A DNA stretch of 64,000 bases from contig JANQBS010000044.1 in the NCBI GenBank assembly GCA_033085395.1, forward strand, positions 124,001 to 188,000, in the 5' to 3' direction. Every line of letters starts with the position of its first letter. The first letter of the stretch is position 1. The stretch comes from Xanthoparmelia taractica. Its lineage: Eukaryota > Ascomycota > Lecanoromycetes > Lecanorales > Parmeliaceae. The translations under genes were made by a program, and so were the position numbers. Below the pieces are notes generated by a model. That model made no database searches and was not told where the DNA came from. It worked only from the letters and a program-made list of their open reading frames with translations. This document shows positions 11,954-24,106 of this stretch, piece by piece.

Positions 11954-12347
11954 GGGGTGTGAGTGGTGGGGGATATGGGATGTGGGGATGCAGGAGGATA
12001 AGAGGAACATAGGGAGATTATAATAGAGATATTCTTCACAGGCTAAATTCGTTTGCCGTGATCATGCTGGGTGTCAATTGGACTCTCGGGGATTTCGTCA
12101 ATCCGGTTCTGGTTTCCCCTTAAGCTGACTCGAGCTGATTGGAGCCACATCCCACTTCTTCTTGATTGGAGCATCATTTCACTCTTATCTATCAAAGGAT
12201 TGGTTCATTTGATCTCGTCTGATTAAGAGCCCATCACGTGATTGCCATTTTCTTAATCCGGTCCATGTACAGTTCCGTGCCGTTGTTACGGTCAAAAAAG
12301 GGTTCCAATGCTAAGCTCCAAGTCGCCATGCAAGCCAAAAATCATGG
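11954..12347. other. short intergenic region between convergent genes
   Basis: Holds the 3' flanks of the AN1 gene (plus) and the phosphodiesterase gene (minus). Nothing else seen. Confidence 0.6.
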
Positions 12348-13388
12348 TCATCGTGATTGCGCACCGTCCTCCTTTCCACTACTCGGAAACGCCACCGCTC
12401 CTTTCCGCGCGCTCTTCTCCTTGCCCGTACCGCTGTACTTCCACCAAAAGATGGTCCCAAAGATGAACACCATGAAGTTGATCCACGCGATCCCCATCCA
12501 CTGGCTCCACGAGACGTCCAAGCTCCTCTTGCCCTGCTCCCACTCGTCGCAGACCTCCAAGAACCGCTTCGGGTCGTCCGTAATCACGCCGTCGAGTCCC
12601 CGTTTGATGGACCACTTCATCATGGCTTCCTCGTTGACGGTCCACACGTACAACGGTCTCCGTTTTGCTTTGGCGTCGCGGATGAAGCGTGCGCCGAAGA
12701 AGGGCAACATGAGCGCCTTTTGCAGCATGTTGAAAGATATGTTAGGAACCGAGAAGAACTTGCGCGCGTACGGTATGGAGAAGCCGATGTGCGTGATGGG
12801 GAAGGTGGGGAGGTATTCTGCGCAGAGGGGGAGGAACTTGATGGCCCAGCAGCCGAGGACCAAGCGCTGGTTCCACGGTTTGAGAGAGTTTGGGGGGACG
12901 GATTGAATGGTTTCCGCAATGAGGCGCATGACGTTGTCGGCGTCGTTGTCGAGCTGAAAGGCTCTTAGACAGCAATCACGGTTGAAGTAGACGGTGGCAT
13001 ACATACCTTTATGTCTAGTAGCAGCCAGATATTCTCCAGCCCGGGAGAAGCCAAAAATTCGAGTAGGTCTTTTAATCTAGGCATTGGCTCATGAGGTGCT
13101 GCAAGCGTTCGCTGTTGGCTTATGTAGTCCCAGCTGCAATCTATTATCTTTTCGTCTTTGCCAAAACATCGCTTGAGCGTTGCATCCTGCATCATTCTTT
13201 TAGTGAAGGGCTCGTTGGCCGTTCCGCTCTCCAACACTCACGTGAGATAACACCACAACGTTATCCTTCGTCAAGTGTATATCCGTCTCGATCGCATGGG
13301 CCTTGGCCTCGACGGCACCCTGAAAAGCGCCCATGGTGTTCTCTGGATGTTTGGCCTTGTACCCTCGGTGGGCGATAGCCTGTGGCAT
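12348..13388 (-). CDS. PGC1: glycerophosphodiester phosphodiesterase, PGC1-like phosphatidylglycerol phospholipase C
   Basis: Three exons, 13388-13242, 13186-13007 and 12953-12348, giving 310 residues (yeast Pgc1 is 321). The GDPD catalytic signature is complete: His7-Arg8-Gly9 (AHRGY), Glu16, Glu34-Thr-Asp36, and His49 (the last codon of exon 1). A (beta/alpha)8-barrel-sized domain runs to about residue 250. A single hydrophobic segment follows near 265-288 ([19 protein letters not shown]), then a basic tail, giving a tail-anchored form. Family knowledge: Pgc1 hydrolyses phosphatidylglycerol to diacylglycerol at lipid droplets and mitochondria and so limits cardiolipin precursor pools. The C-terminal membrane segment favours this over soluble GDPD enzymes. 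Confidence 0.85.
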
Positions 13389-13879
13389 TGTACGGCCACT
13401 TGGACGTTTGATTGCGACTGTCCAGGATGCTGAATGAAGTCAGTCAGCAGTCAGGGTGTAGGACGGTTCAGCGCGCACGTAAAGGTTGCGCAACGTTTTT
13501 GTCTAAGGGAGGAGCTTCTGAAAGGGTGTCGTAAAAGGCGTCATCGAGTAGGAATGGCGGTAGTGGAAGAGGTGCAATTTTCTGTATCATCGGTTTGGCT
13601 GCCGCCATTATGGCTGGATGTTAACAAGCCGGGAGTCGTCTGATTCGTAATGAGACTGTGAGAATAGGGATTTTATACATCCGTGGGTAGTAGTTGTAGC
13701 TACCAAGAACAAAGAATCACCAAAAAGATATGGTCGGCTCGGACATGGCGTGAAAGAAGTGGGTGAGATTCTTCCACACCACTGCACAGCAACGGAGAAA
13801 CGGGCAGGGAAGGTTGGAAAGGATGGTGGTGATAAGTAATGGTTGAAGTTGAGGGGTTGGAGCGCAGCAATGAAGGATG

Positions 13880-13912
<33 letters not shown>

Positions 13913-16893
13913 CTGCAGTCATGGTGCAATATGTGCGCCAACGACGCATAGAAAATACTTTACGGTGCTAAGGTTTTAAGAATGGAAGGATTTCAATCTG
14001 ATAATTTTACTTCTATCAACTTTTGAGGAGCCAATCGCCAACCAGGCGCCAAACCCGAATTGGTTCGATGCCTAAAATGGAGGAAAGGGCGTTCTTAAAG
14101 GGGTATGGCTGCGATGGAACGAGAAGATCATTTCCCAATGAGGCGTGAAACTATACGGGATAAAGTCTATAGACCGATAGTTAAAATGAATTCGCCGATG
14201 CTCCGATGTCTGTCCAAGGATAAGACGGAATCAATTGTTGCATGCCATTCTTTAAAAAACACACATTAGCATCGTACTTCGTATAGCTAACATATTTCCT
14301 ATACAAATGTCAGCCCCTGCTTCAGTAGTGATGACGAGTATGTTGGCGCACCTAAAATGCCGAGCTCCGATCTCGACCAAACAGCGCTTTTGCTTCTGTA
14401 CAATTTGATATCTTGCCGCCCAGGCCACATCAATGGCGTAGGTGGCAGTGCCGGGCTCACTTTTGAAAGGTGTTTCGGATCGATCACGGCATGCTTGCAT
14501 GCCGCATAACCGCATACCGTATGCACCATGCGTGGGCTTGGTGTAACCTCAACCTATGTTTCTCCCCTTTTTTTGTCATACTCCTGCTTGCTACATAAAC
14601 CGAAGGCTGGAATGTGACCTCGTTACTAGCAGTGACTGCTGGGGCTGTAGACGCATCAGTCCCAGTTTTGCTGTTACTGGTAAATTCTACGTCCCAAAGC
14701 ATTGGTCTAGAGGCCGGACTGGTCAGTCTCTGTCTCGTCCGAGACACTTGATGATACCCCATAGGACCGAAGAATTGCAGCCACCGTAATGCAAGATAAC
14801 AATTGCGGAGACACCAATTTGCCAATATGCTACATATACCTAATCTCTTGCTGACGGGAGTGCGAGTTCAACACACATTTGCAGGCGGATAACCAACCAC
14901 ACCATCTGAGACGTCGCTGAGTTAGATTAAGCTATATGGGTATCTGTGGGTCCTCTCTGCAAGTCTGTCGAACGAGCCGAGCCGACTTTGGATGGACCCT
15001 TGCCCAGGGGAAAAAGCGAGAGTGAGGTTTCCTCCCGTATCTGCAGCAAATCAGCAAGTTCCGTATTGAGGGAAATGAGGGAGCTTTCCACCCTCACAAC
15101 TGCCCTGATCCCATGAGGCGACCTGTATAACATTCTTCTGTGGAACGGGTATCATACCCGTCAATCCATTGCTTTGCTTAGACCCGAGGTCCTTTATGGA
15201 TATGGAATGATATCGGACAAAGATGCACCACACGTCCCCAAGGATTCCCACATTATAGGTAAAAACTAGCTTGCAAGACAGTCAACATGTTTCAATGTTC
15301 CGATCGAAAGAATATTGTTTAAGGGTGATAGAAGCTGCCCAAAGCACCTCTAAGAGCTCCAACACGGCACCGAGCGTGAGATGCAAAGTTTCAGATGTAA
15401 AAGTGAAGAAAACAACAAACTAATGATATTCTGGAGTCATAGCCACCCGCTAATGGTATCCAGCCCTACAACGATGGAATATTGGCACTGAGACAATGTG
15501 GACAGCTACCGTCAAGCAGGAGAACGTTGACTACGGTTATGCCAAGTCTTTCAATGATAGCGGTCTTATTGTGAAGTAAGCAAGAGAGATATCGATCATG
15601 TTGACGGCAGTGGAGTGGGCTACGTAAAAAGCTATTGCTGCTCCAGCATGAAAATATGAACAACAAGGTAAGCTATCTCTGAGTGAGGAAAGGAGTACAG
15701 GGCCGACGACATCAATCAACTTGAAGCAGGACACAAGCTTGAGATGTAATGATGCGAGCACGCTTGCATGCTTCGTGGACGTCAATGTAGATTCCTTCCT
15801 CATGAGACACCTGGTGTCAACCCGTCTATATTGGTAGACTTGCAGTAGAATAAGAATTCTGAGATTCAAATGTACATATATTTGCAGGCTTCTCAGGTTC
15901 GTCAAGGACATAATAACAGATAGCGTAGGAGCAACAACATGCAGCAGGGCAGAACTTTTGAGTTGGTAATGCGGAGAGGCTCGTAGGCCCCCAACGTGAC
16001 ATGCTTGAGGATGTAAAAAGTGCTGCAGCGCGAAAAGATCAAAGGGACGGATTCGACTAGTTGATATATATTCATATGTGCAGCCGGGAGTCGTCGCTCC
16101 GATGGGCTTGTAGTAGAGTAATGTAGAGGGTCGATGAAGTTGCAACAACAGGGAGAAAGGGATGGGGATGGAAAGGCGAAAGTGGGTGTTGCTGTTGCGA
16201 AAGTATGGTCATTGCTCATGGATATGCAGCAGTTCTGTTGGCGCTTTTGTCGTGACCCTTTTTGCACTGCTAACACCTTCAGAGACCGAATGCACAATCA
16301 GAGCTAGGTTCGACAAGGCATTCAGCTTAGTGAAAGCAGCATTGTGGCCGCTAACTTCATCCAATTCGGACGTTCCGGGGTGTTATCGAATCTCCAAGGC
16401 TGCTGTTTGAGGATCGCATATCTGAGATCTCTGCTGTTGTCTGGCCTGTGAACTTGGTAACAAACGAATTGCGAGGAAGACAGCCTATAGAAAGATTAAG
16501 GGAGTAGGGCCCGAGCTCTCAATTTGGCTATCCTAGTATATCAAGATCAGGTTACAAGCCTCGATAATATCATTAATAACACAGACATGCAAGTGGACTT
16601 GCGGCAGCTGAAAGTTGCCCTTTCGCCTCTCATCCAAGCTAGGATAACACAACCCAGCCTCGGCTGTGCTAGGCGTGCCCTTGTAGAATACTGATGATAC
16701 ATTGAGTAGTGTGATTGAGCCTGTGCATATCCTAGTCCAAGCTTGAAGGTGCCACGACATGGTGCAAGGAGTTGGCGCAGCAATGCCAATTACCAAGTGC
16801 CCCGGCCGAGCAACCCCTGGTCACGTTCGCTGACTTTATAGACCATCAGGGCCCTGTTTCAGTCTTGTTCTCATCTTTACTTCTTCTTACAAA
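13389..16893. other. 3.5-kb stretch without a supportable gene
   Basis: Many overlapping short frames on both strands. The longest (15537-16148 minus, 203 codons) has no domain and atypical composition. A trinucleotide microsatellite lies at about 13879-13911. I see no tRNA or other RNA gene. Confidence 0.5.
13879..13911. repeat. (TAA)n trinucleotide microsatellite
   Basis: About eleven uninterrupted ATA/TAA units on the plus strand. It also produces artificial poly-Ile and poly-Leu frames on the minus strand. Confidence 0.9.
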
Positions 16894-17336
16894 TCACCGA
16901 CCTGGCAGCTGTCCTGACTGCATCATTGCAGCATTCTGTTCCTGGAAACGCTGCCCTAACCGCTCCGAACTTTTCAGGTATTTGTCCACACATCTCATTA
17001 CACAGCCTTCCTCTTTTGAATGAAGAGACTTCGTTGTGAAATCATTCACACAGTCGTCAAAACATCTCTGGACCAGCCTCGAGTACATCTAATTGCGCAT
17101 GATGAGCAAAGCCGAGGAGAAAGCTGGGAGATGAGTGCAATGATGTGCACAAACAAAGGGCACAGAGAAGGCCCAGACTCACAGTCATGAACTCCTTCAT
17201 CTGCTTCTTTTCCATCCGACCCTGCAGCTCACGCTGCTCTTGTGCATTGAGTCTGGTAGGATAGACAATGTCAGTATGAGGCCCCGTATTCTTAAACAAT
17301 TTCTGTTCTTCGCGGTTTCCGTACTCACCCATCCAT
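16894..17336 (-). CDS. TIM9: mitochondrial intermembrane-space import chaperone Tim9
   Basis: Three exons: a tiny first coding exon 17336-17329 (ATG GAT GG), then 17252-17183 and 17088-16894, giving 90 residues (Tim9 proteins are 87-92). The small-Tim twin CX3C motif is intact: Cys35-x3-Cys39 (RCFDDC) and Cys55-x3-Cys59 (GCVMRC), separated by 15 residues. Flanking residues [10 protein letters not shown] and the C-terminal [14 protein letters not shown] are characteristic of fungal Tim9. Family knowledge: it forms a hexamer with Tim10 that escorts hydrophobic carrier proteins across the intermembrane space to TIM22. The 8-nt first exon was chosen because it gives the expected MDGLNAQEQ start in phase with a consensus GTGAGT donor. 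Confidence 0.92.
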
Positions 17337-17537
17337 TATATAATTCTACAAGACCTCCTATACAACTGTAACAAAACAAGGTAACTGTGTTCTTATTGTT
17401 TGGTGAGCGGAGCTTATGTCGAAGGTCTAGATTTTGAAACGGATTGGAGATAATTTTGAACAGGCGCGCTAAAATTGGACTACAACAGCATGGATCTGCG
17501 CCGTTATAGCAGCTGTCAATTTTCCATTCCAACCTCC

Positions 17538-18148
17538 CTAGACACGACACTTCCAAGACTCCCTATAAACATACGCTCTAAAGGCCTGTATTGTTTTGTT
17601 GGGATCCTTTACCTCCCTTTCCACCTTCCAGCTCAAGAGGATCCACTGCGCATTGGCACCTGTCAGCTGCACATCCCCGCGAAGCTTGACCTGACTGTAC
17701 CAACCAGAGGATTGAATTTCCTCCTCCCTTTCGACCGCTGGAGTAGTCCATATCGCGATATCATGCAGTGAGATTCGATTCCTGCAACTCAAGGAGCCAA
17801 CCCTTTTGGCCATCGTCGCTTGGAAGGCTGCACACCCGATCAGATACCTAGAAAAGCTACGACCGTCAGATCAACACCAGCCAGCTCTGACACCTGGCGC
17901 ACGTTTAGGGAGCGTTTCAGAGCGAAAATATCGGCCTCACCTCCGCCGGAATTGGAACAGGCTCTACAACCGGCCCACAGCAGCATAGCAGGACTGAACC
18001 AATAATATAAGCGCGTGGCCGTCTGCGCGACAAGTCTAGGCACGCCTGGGCTGCAGAACAAAAACGTATCGCGCGAAACAAGCCTACTACTCCTCAGCTC
18101 ACGCACGGAATCTATATCACTCTGAAGCTTTTGCGAAGGAATGCGCAA
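17538..18148 (-). CDS. unrecognised two-exon gene
   Basis: Exon 1 (18148-17848) and exon 2 (17737-17538) join in phase through a well-formed intron (GTATCT donor, CTCCAG acceptor, 110 nt) to give 166 residues. Neither exon is explained by another gene. The N-terminal half has a basic Ser/Arg-containing start, a short hydrophobic stretch (about residues 44-54: YYWFSPAMLLW) and GGGEADIFALKRSLNVRQ. The C-terminal half is charged and tryptophan-containing (SSGWYSQVKLRGDVQLTG, ILLSWKVEREVKDPNK). I do not recognise the family. A mitochondrial membrane protein is possible but unproven. It lies divergently upstream of the RhoGAP gene, the two starts being 142 bp apart. Confidence 0.45.
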
Positions 18149-18289
18149 TACTCCAAATTCCTTGTTTGGGTGAAGCAGGGTTGTCAGAATCTATTTTGGG
18201 ACCAGCTCGATCGACACCAAATCCCCCTCACAACTGGGAAATATCAAGAATATTGCTTTTATACTTCCTTGCTATCGACTACCTTTAGC

Positions 18290-21079
18290 ATGACTACGAA
18301 CAACGTTCAGGCTACAGCCGTTGGTGCTCCACAGCAGCCAATGCCGTCTACATCGCAGAACTCTGCCTCTCCACCTTCAAAGCGCGACCTTGCATCATGG
18401 TGGAAGACTTTCAAGAAGAATGCGAGAAGAGAAGAGGAAAAAGGTGAGCTTACTATTGCTGCGTTAAGCTCTGTGCTTCTACATTCCCGAAGCCGCAAGC
18501 AGTGGGATCGCATTCGAGGGCAACCTCGTTTACTGATTCGGAACCATTTCCTTAAACACGGCAATGATTACCTTTTCGTGCGACGTTCTCCCAACCCACG
18601 ACGGTGTCATTGCAGCCTGGCCGATGCATATACCGTTTCCTCTTTATATCAGTACTTAATATTCTGCTTGGCTTCTGTATGCTAACATGTGTACCAAACA
18701 CAGTACAAGCTCCGGTCGGCATATTCGGCGTTCCGCTGGAGGTCAGCATCAAATACGCAAATGTTGCCATTTCTCTCATGAATGAGCAAAATGAAAGCTA
18801 CGTATATGGTTACGTACCCATAGTCGTTGCAAAGTGTGGAGTCTTTCTAAAAGAGAAAGGTAAGATGATGTATACCCAACTTGTCTTTCCTCGTCTCTGA
18901 AACCCTGCCTTTAGCTACCGACGTTGAGGGCATCTTTCGATTAAGCGGCTCTGCAAAACGTATCAAGGAGTTACAAGTGCTGTTTGACTCTCCTGATCGC
19001 TACGGCAAAGGACTCGACTGGACAGGGTACACTGTCCATGATGCAGCAAACATATTGCGACGATATTTGAATCAGCTGCCACAGCCTATCGTCCCCCTCA
19101 CATTCTATGAACGCTGTCGAGACCCTCTCCGAAGTCATCAGGCCCAAGCGGTTGGCGATATGGAGGCCCAAGCTCAAGATGTCGGCGATTTCGATCATGA
19201 GGCAGCTATCACTACCTACCAGCGATTAATCACAGAACTACCGCCATTAAATCGCCAGCTACTTCTGTATATCTTGGACCTCCTTGCTGTCTTTGCTTCC
19301 AAGTCCGAACTCAATCGAATGACGTCTGCCAACCTAGCCGCAATCTTTCAGCCAGGGATGTTGTCACATCCAAGCCATGACATGGAGCCTTCCGAATATC
19401 GTCTCAGTCAAGATGTTATCATTTTCCTGATTGAAAATCAGGACAACTTCTTGGTTGGGATGAGTGGAACTGCGGCGGACGACAAAACGGTCAAAGAAGT
19501 ACAAAGCGGCGTCCAGCGTCAACCAAACACGCCAACTAGGCTTTCTCAAGCTGGCCTGGGCAGGTCAGCTTCAAATGCTAGTGCAGGTGCAGACAGCCTC
19601 AGAAAACAGGGAGGCGTACGGAGGAATATGTCTGTCTCCTCGAGGAATTCGAGATCATCAAGCAATGTTCCAAGTCCCGGCTCTCCAGCTCCCGGAAGTC
19701 CACTTGCAGCAGCTACTGGTTCCGGAGGTGTCCACAGGAGTAATACTGTTCCGTCGAAAAAGTCGCCAGCCATCCCCTCAGCTCGATTCAGAAATGCGGA
19801 ACCATCAACACCTACATCTACCCAGCTCTCGCCCGGAGCTTATTTCTCGACTCCGCCTCGAACGTCATCTCCAGGATCTAAACTAGCCCCTGTGATTTCA
19901 GAGACTCGCTCTCCTTCCACTCCCACGCAAACCGCTCCTAATGCTCATAGTCCTTCGAGTCTAAATTCTGTTCCAGAAGCAAAAGAATCGAATGTCAGGA
20001 AAGCCGGCAGAGAAACGCCACCATCGACCGAGAAGCTTTCTCTACGAACGGCAGAGCATGGGGTTACTACCACGATCACCTCGGGTACACCTAGTCGAGA
20101 CCGCAAGAATATTTTTTCGAAGTCACCATCAAGTGACAACGAGCGCAAGGATGTACGCCAGCCTAATAAGTTGAGGAAGAAGCGAGTTCCAGAGCCCTCA
20201 CCTAACGCTAGTGCTCAAAGCTCGACCCATTCATTGGTGCACGGCGCGCCCGAATCGCCATCCAACCAGGGATTCTTCACGCCTATGCCTACGCCCGGTG
20301 CTAGCACTCAGGTGGCCAGCGATCCGTTATCGTCCGTGCCTCCTGTACTTGCCAGCACAACCGCGACACCTCCATCTGAAACACCGCCCCGGCTAGGTGA
20401 AATGGACAAACTCAGCGCATTCCATGTATCGCAACCGAGCAGTAGCCGAGACGTCAGTCCCGCTCTGAAGCCTTCAAAGTCTCCAACCCCTTCGATACAT
20501 TCAAGGACTTCTGCTACCGAGGATTCTGAGGCAGAACACACTGACAGTGGGGTGGCTGCTGGAACGAAGAAACACCGATGGAGGTTATCATCTACCGCCA
20601 AACCCAGCAACGGCAAAGCTCCAGCCACTTTGGGAGCTTCACAAATGGACTCAAGTGCCGTTGCACAAAAAAGCACCAGCTCCCTCGTGAGCGAAGGAAG
20701 GCCACGAAAGTCGATGACAGTCGATTCACACCAGACACAACAGAGTACTGACACCGAAGCCGCCAAGTCGTTGGGCGTCCAAAATTCCAACAACGGATCT
20801 CCGCCATCCAAGGAGAAGGACAGCGTGGAGGAGAAGGAGAAGAAAGGACCATTTGGCTGGATCAAAGCAAAGGTCGCTCACGCCAAAGAAGAGAGAAAGG
20901 AGCGCGAAGCCGAGAAGGAGAGGGCGAAAAGTCCACCTCGGGCTGGTAGCGAGCATGCCACGAGCAAACAAAGTCTTGGCAGTCTTGGTGCCATCGCTCA
21001 AGAAGGTCGCGGAAGGTCAACGGAGCCTATATCCGAGGGGACGCAGGAGAAGGAGAGCGAGGCAGCTGTCGGCCAATAG
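18290..21079 (+). CDS. SAC7-like Rho GTPase-activating protein
   Basis: Three exons, 18290-18443, 18704-18859 and 18915-21079, giving 824 residues. The RhoGAP domain spans about residues 57-255, beginning GIFGVPLEVSIKYAN, as in the Sac7/Bag7 branch. The catalytic arginine finger is Arg112 in EGIFRLSGS, and the conserved Lys and Asn positions (KRIKELQ, ANLAAIFQP) are present. The rest is a long disordered Ser/Pro/Thr-rich tail with many SP and TP sites, suggesting regulation by proline-directed kinases, and a basic, coiled-coil-prone C-terminus (SVEEKEKKGPFGWIKAKVAH). Family knowledge: Sac7-type GAPs stimulate GTP hydrolysis by Rho1 and so restrain cell-wall-integrity signalling and actin organisation. 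Both introns leave the same phase and the joined sequence reads through the GAP core. Confidence 0.88.
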
Positions 21080-22134
21080 CGGTGGGAAAGGGGGGGAATC
21101 GTAGACGAACCTCGAGATTTTTCCTTTTTCTGTCCCATGTGCCAAAAGATTGTTTGAGAAAATGTGAGGGAAGGCAAATGATATGGGTTGGTATGGAAGG
21201 TGGATACCCCTGTTTCGATTGATTGGAGAGAAACTGTTTTTTTGCCTATAAGATTTTTTCGCGGCTGGGTCGCCAGCGGGATCTTCTTCGCGTGTTCTAG
21301 ATAGGCAGTCACGCTCTTATACGATGGACCCTTTTGAACAATGATCTGTGTTCCCTTTCCCTATTGCGAGCAGTGATGTAGATGTCTTTGCTGGACTGCC
21401 AGTTGCTGGCGACTTTCCCTAGACCGCCGTGCACGGCCCCATTCTACAGAGTGCCTGTTGAGCAAGGGTACAGTCTCCTAGAGAAAGATAGGCAAGATGC
21501 CAGAAAAGATAGTAGTCTACGATGCTGCTTTTTTACTATAGCCTACACGTCCAATGGTCACTTAAGCCATTTTTTCGCTTCTTGCAACCCGTGCAATCGA
21601 TCTCAAACTTTTCAATGAGTGCTTCAAGGATAAAAGGCGCTCTATTAATCGTGCTGATACTGTCACATTTCACCGCACTTCTGCATCTGTAATTGCCACT
21701 TCTCACGCCTTCTAAGTACTGTAGTATGAAAGAACTCTGCTAGCGTTTGGCCCCTTTTTTGTTCCTTATTCGTACGGCTACGTGCGGCTATACTCTATTA
21801 TATTCCTAGCCGAAGGCCGAAGGCCTGAATAAATTTCTCGTCTCCTACCACTTCCTTTGATGGGGCCTTCCACAATGAGATTGGGATCAATTTGTGCCTA
21901 TTTCCCTTTGCAGTTTTATTTTATTATGGACTCTATGTGCATCGCAAGGAGCTCAATTCTTTAAATTTAATATCGTAGGCCGGTAAGGCTTGCTTCCCAC
22001 AACCCGCCTTGTATGCACCCTTTGCAAGCTCTGAAAAACACAAACCCTTTCTGCGTGATCGTCTCTCAAGACAACATATCGTCAGATTCCAGCAAGCGTA
22101 GACTCCGTCACCGTATCTACGCCCCACAACGCAT
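21080..22134. other. intergenic DNA between convergent genes
   Basis: Contains the 3' flank of the RhoGAP gene and about 1 kb of AT-rich sequence without a supportable gene. Confidence 0.5.
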
Positions 22135-22660
22135 CTATTGGGATGCAGACAAGCTACTCACGAGATCACCGCTCGTAAAGTCTCCCACCGTCACATCAAC
22201 AGAAAAGGTCTGAACATTAGGCTCGGATGCGGCTCCGAGCAACGAAAAGAGTGCCGATGTGAAGACAATGGGTCCTTTCGCCAAACCATCCGGGATCTGA
22301 ACGAAGTGCGTGATGTTCGTAACGATATTCGAGTCGTCTACCAACAAGTCAACAACCATCTACCGGTATCCGGTATCCATACCGCTGTCGCGGAAACAGC
22401 TACAGAAAGAGCTTACCGGGGCCAAGATACTTGGAATTCAAAAGGGTACCAAGAGAGGAGTTGGCGATGACGGCGTTGGGTGCCAGGCCGAATGCTATCG
22501 CCACGTCCTGGACGGATTGAATGTAATTTTCCGTTAGGATGGTGACGCGGAAGCTGGAGCCAGGCGCTATTGTGCTTGGGACGGCGATGCCGCCGATGCG
22601 GGCAGAGGCGAGGGCGGTGAAGAGGGAGAGAGCGATGGCAATGATGGGTTGGGGACGCAT
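22135..22660 (-). CDS. NIS1-like small secreted protein (candidate effector)
   Basis: Two exons, 22660-22417 and 22337-22135, giving 148 residues. Residues 1-20 form a signal peptide with an A-x-A cleavage site (ALASA before RIGG). The mature part has no cysteine and is beta-rich, with VPSTIAPGSSFRVTI, the strongly conserved ENYIQSVQDVAIAFGLAP and SKYLGP, then a threonine/valine-rich second half. The intron acceptor (GGTAG at 22338) was chosen because it joins YLGP directly to DDSNIVTNITHF in phase; upstream alternatives place a stop in frame. Family knowledge: NIS1 of Colletotrichum and relatives is a conserved secreted core effector reported to interfere with plant receptor kinases BAK1/BIK1 and to induce cell death. 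Similar proteins also occur in saprotrophs, so a role in virulence is only inferred. Confidence 0.85.
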
Positions 22661-24106
22661 GGTGGATGATATGTAGAGAGTGCTTGAAAACTTACAGGTA
22701 TGTTCGAGGTACAGTCAGTTGAACGCTGGTTGCTGAGCTTGGGAGAAGTCCTGGGCTTTTGTATTCAATACCATGGATTTGTAATTGTCATTGCTAATAT
22801 AATTGCCTCAACTTTATACATTCGGTCCTGTGACACGGAGGTGCCGGAATTGACTGTAAAGTGTTTATAAGGGCTGTGTGTAAGCAATACGGCCTGCTTT
22901 TTAGCCAGTATTAATACTCTTTCTTCTAGCCTCGTAGACAACGCTACTAACAGAGGAAAGGTCAAGCACAAGGTCAGAAGACATGGTTTGTATCAGTCAT
23001 CTCGGTATAGACATAGACCTTTGACTGAACTCCAGAGGGGGATGAAAGCCAAGCACCACAGTAAGCTTACCCTACCTTGCTTCTGAGGTCGTGTATTTGT
23101 CCGTCCAGCCAATGGAATATCAATCTCGTACTCCTGCGGTAGCGCGTATGCGAAGATCCGTCGTCCAGAATCTACCGCCGTGAATAATATGAGCAAGACC
23201 TTTCTCTTTGTATCGAGTAACTTTGGCTCGTATATAACTGGTAGCTTTGCATGTTACGGGCACTCCAATACCTTTATCCAGGCGACTGGGGAAGTTGAGG
23301 GCAACAGGCCAAAGGAGCTAGTTGATTCGTCTTCAACGCGCAACAGATGATTATACTCAACAACGAGGGAGTACAAGTACTTTATCAACTTGACAGTTTT
23401 ACTTACTTAATTATTTCGTCACCAAGGCGGGGAAGATGTTTATACGCCGATTGCCCGATTTCCGAAAATAGAAAAGCCGCTACGCTATTACCTTAAATGA
23501 GGCTACTTCCAACTTGGCATATGCGGGCCAGCCAACTCAAAGGGAATCCGAGTTCAGTCCTTCTCCAACATATTCAATATTCTTCTCTCTCTCTTTACTC
23601 TGTCTCCTCTTACCTTCCCAGGTTGAGAGTCCTCTTTGTATTTCATTCAAGTCATCCCACTCTTGACGCAGGTAATTGGGCCTGCTCTTTTCGCAATTCG
23701 TATACGGATACTCATCCATTTCGACGACCGTGTTGAAAAAGAGCCTGCCTGCTTCCTAACCACACTCGCTTGCTGCATCTCGGCTCTGCAAATTGCCGTC
23801 CACGCCCGTCCCTGCATTCACCACCCCCATCTTCATCATAGCATCCGTCCTCTTCCTACTAAAAGAAGGCCCCGGCTTCAGTCGTTCCCTCACAGCCACG
23901 GCATCGCCTAGAGGTCCGTCGCAGCTCTTTCTTTTCCCCAAGCCTTCGCGCGTAGAAAGCTCGACTGAATTGATCGCGACAGAGCTGGGAAGCTTATCCG
24001 TGTTTCATCATTGTACTGACCTGTAGCGCATTCAGATCTTTTATCGCGTTGAAACCCCCAAAAGTCTTCATCTAAGTGATTGAATTGAGAGTGATACCCT
24101 CTCATC
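22661..24106. other. intergenic DNA between divergent genes for two secreted proteins
   Basis: A 1.4-kb shared upstream region of the NIS1-like gene (minus) and the GPI-type protein gene (plus). A short CT repeat lies near 23582-23600. No further gene seen. Confidence 0.5.

Noticed and set aside
12357..12968. Long plus-strand frames (203 and 222 codons) across the PGC1-like gene
   Set aside because: They are antisense shadows of the GC-rich third exon, whose minus-strand product carries the GDPD domain.
13608..13949. Minus-strand frames with poly-Leu or poly-Ile stretches that look like a membrane protein
   Set aside because: The hydrophobic run is only the translation of the (TAA)n microsatellite.
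15537..16148. 203-codon minus-strand frame in the 3.5-kb empty region
   Set aside because: Long but rich in Leu, Ser and His without periodicity or motif; overlapping frames on both strands are equally open.
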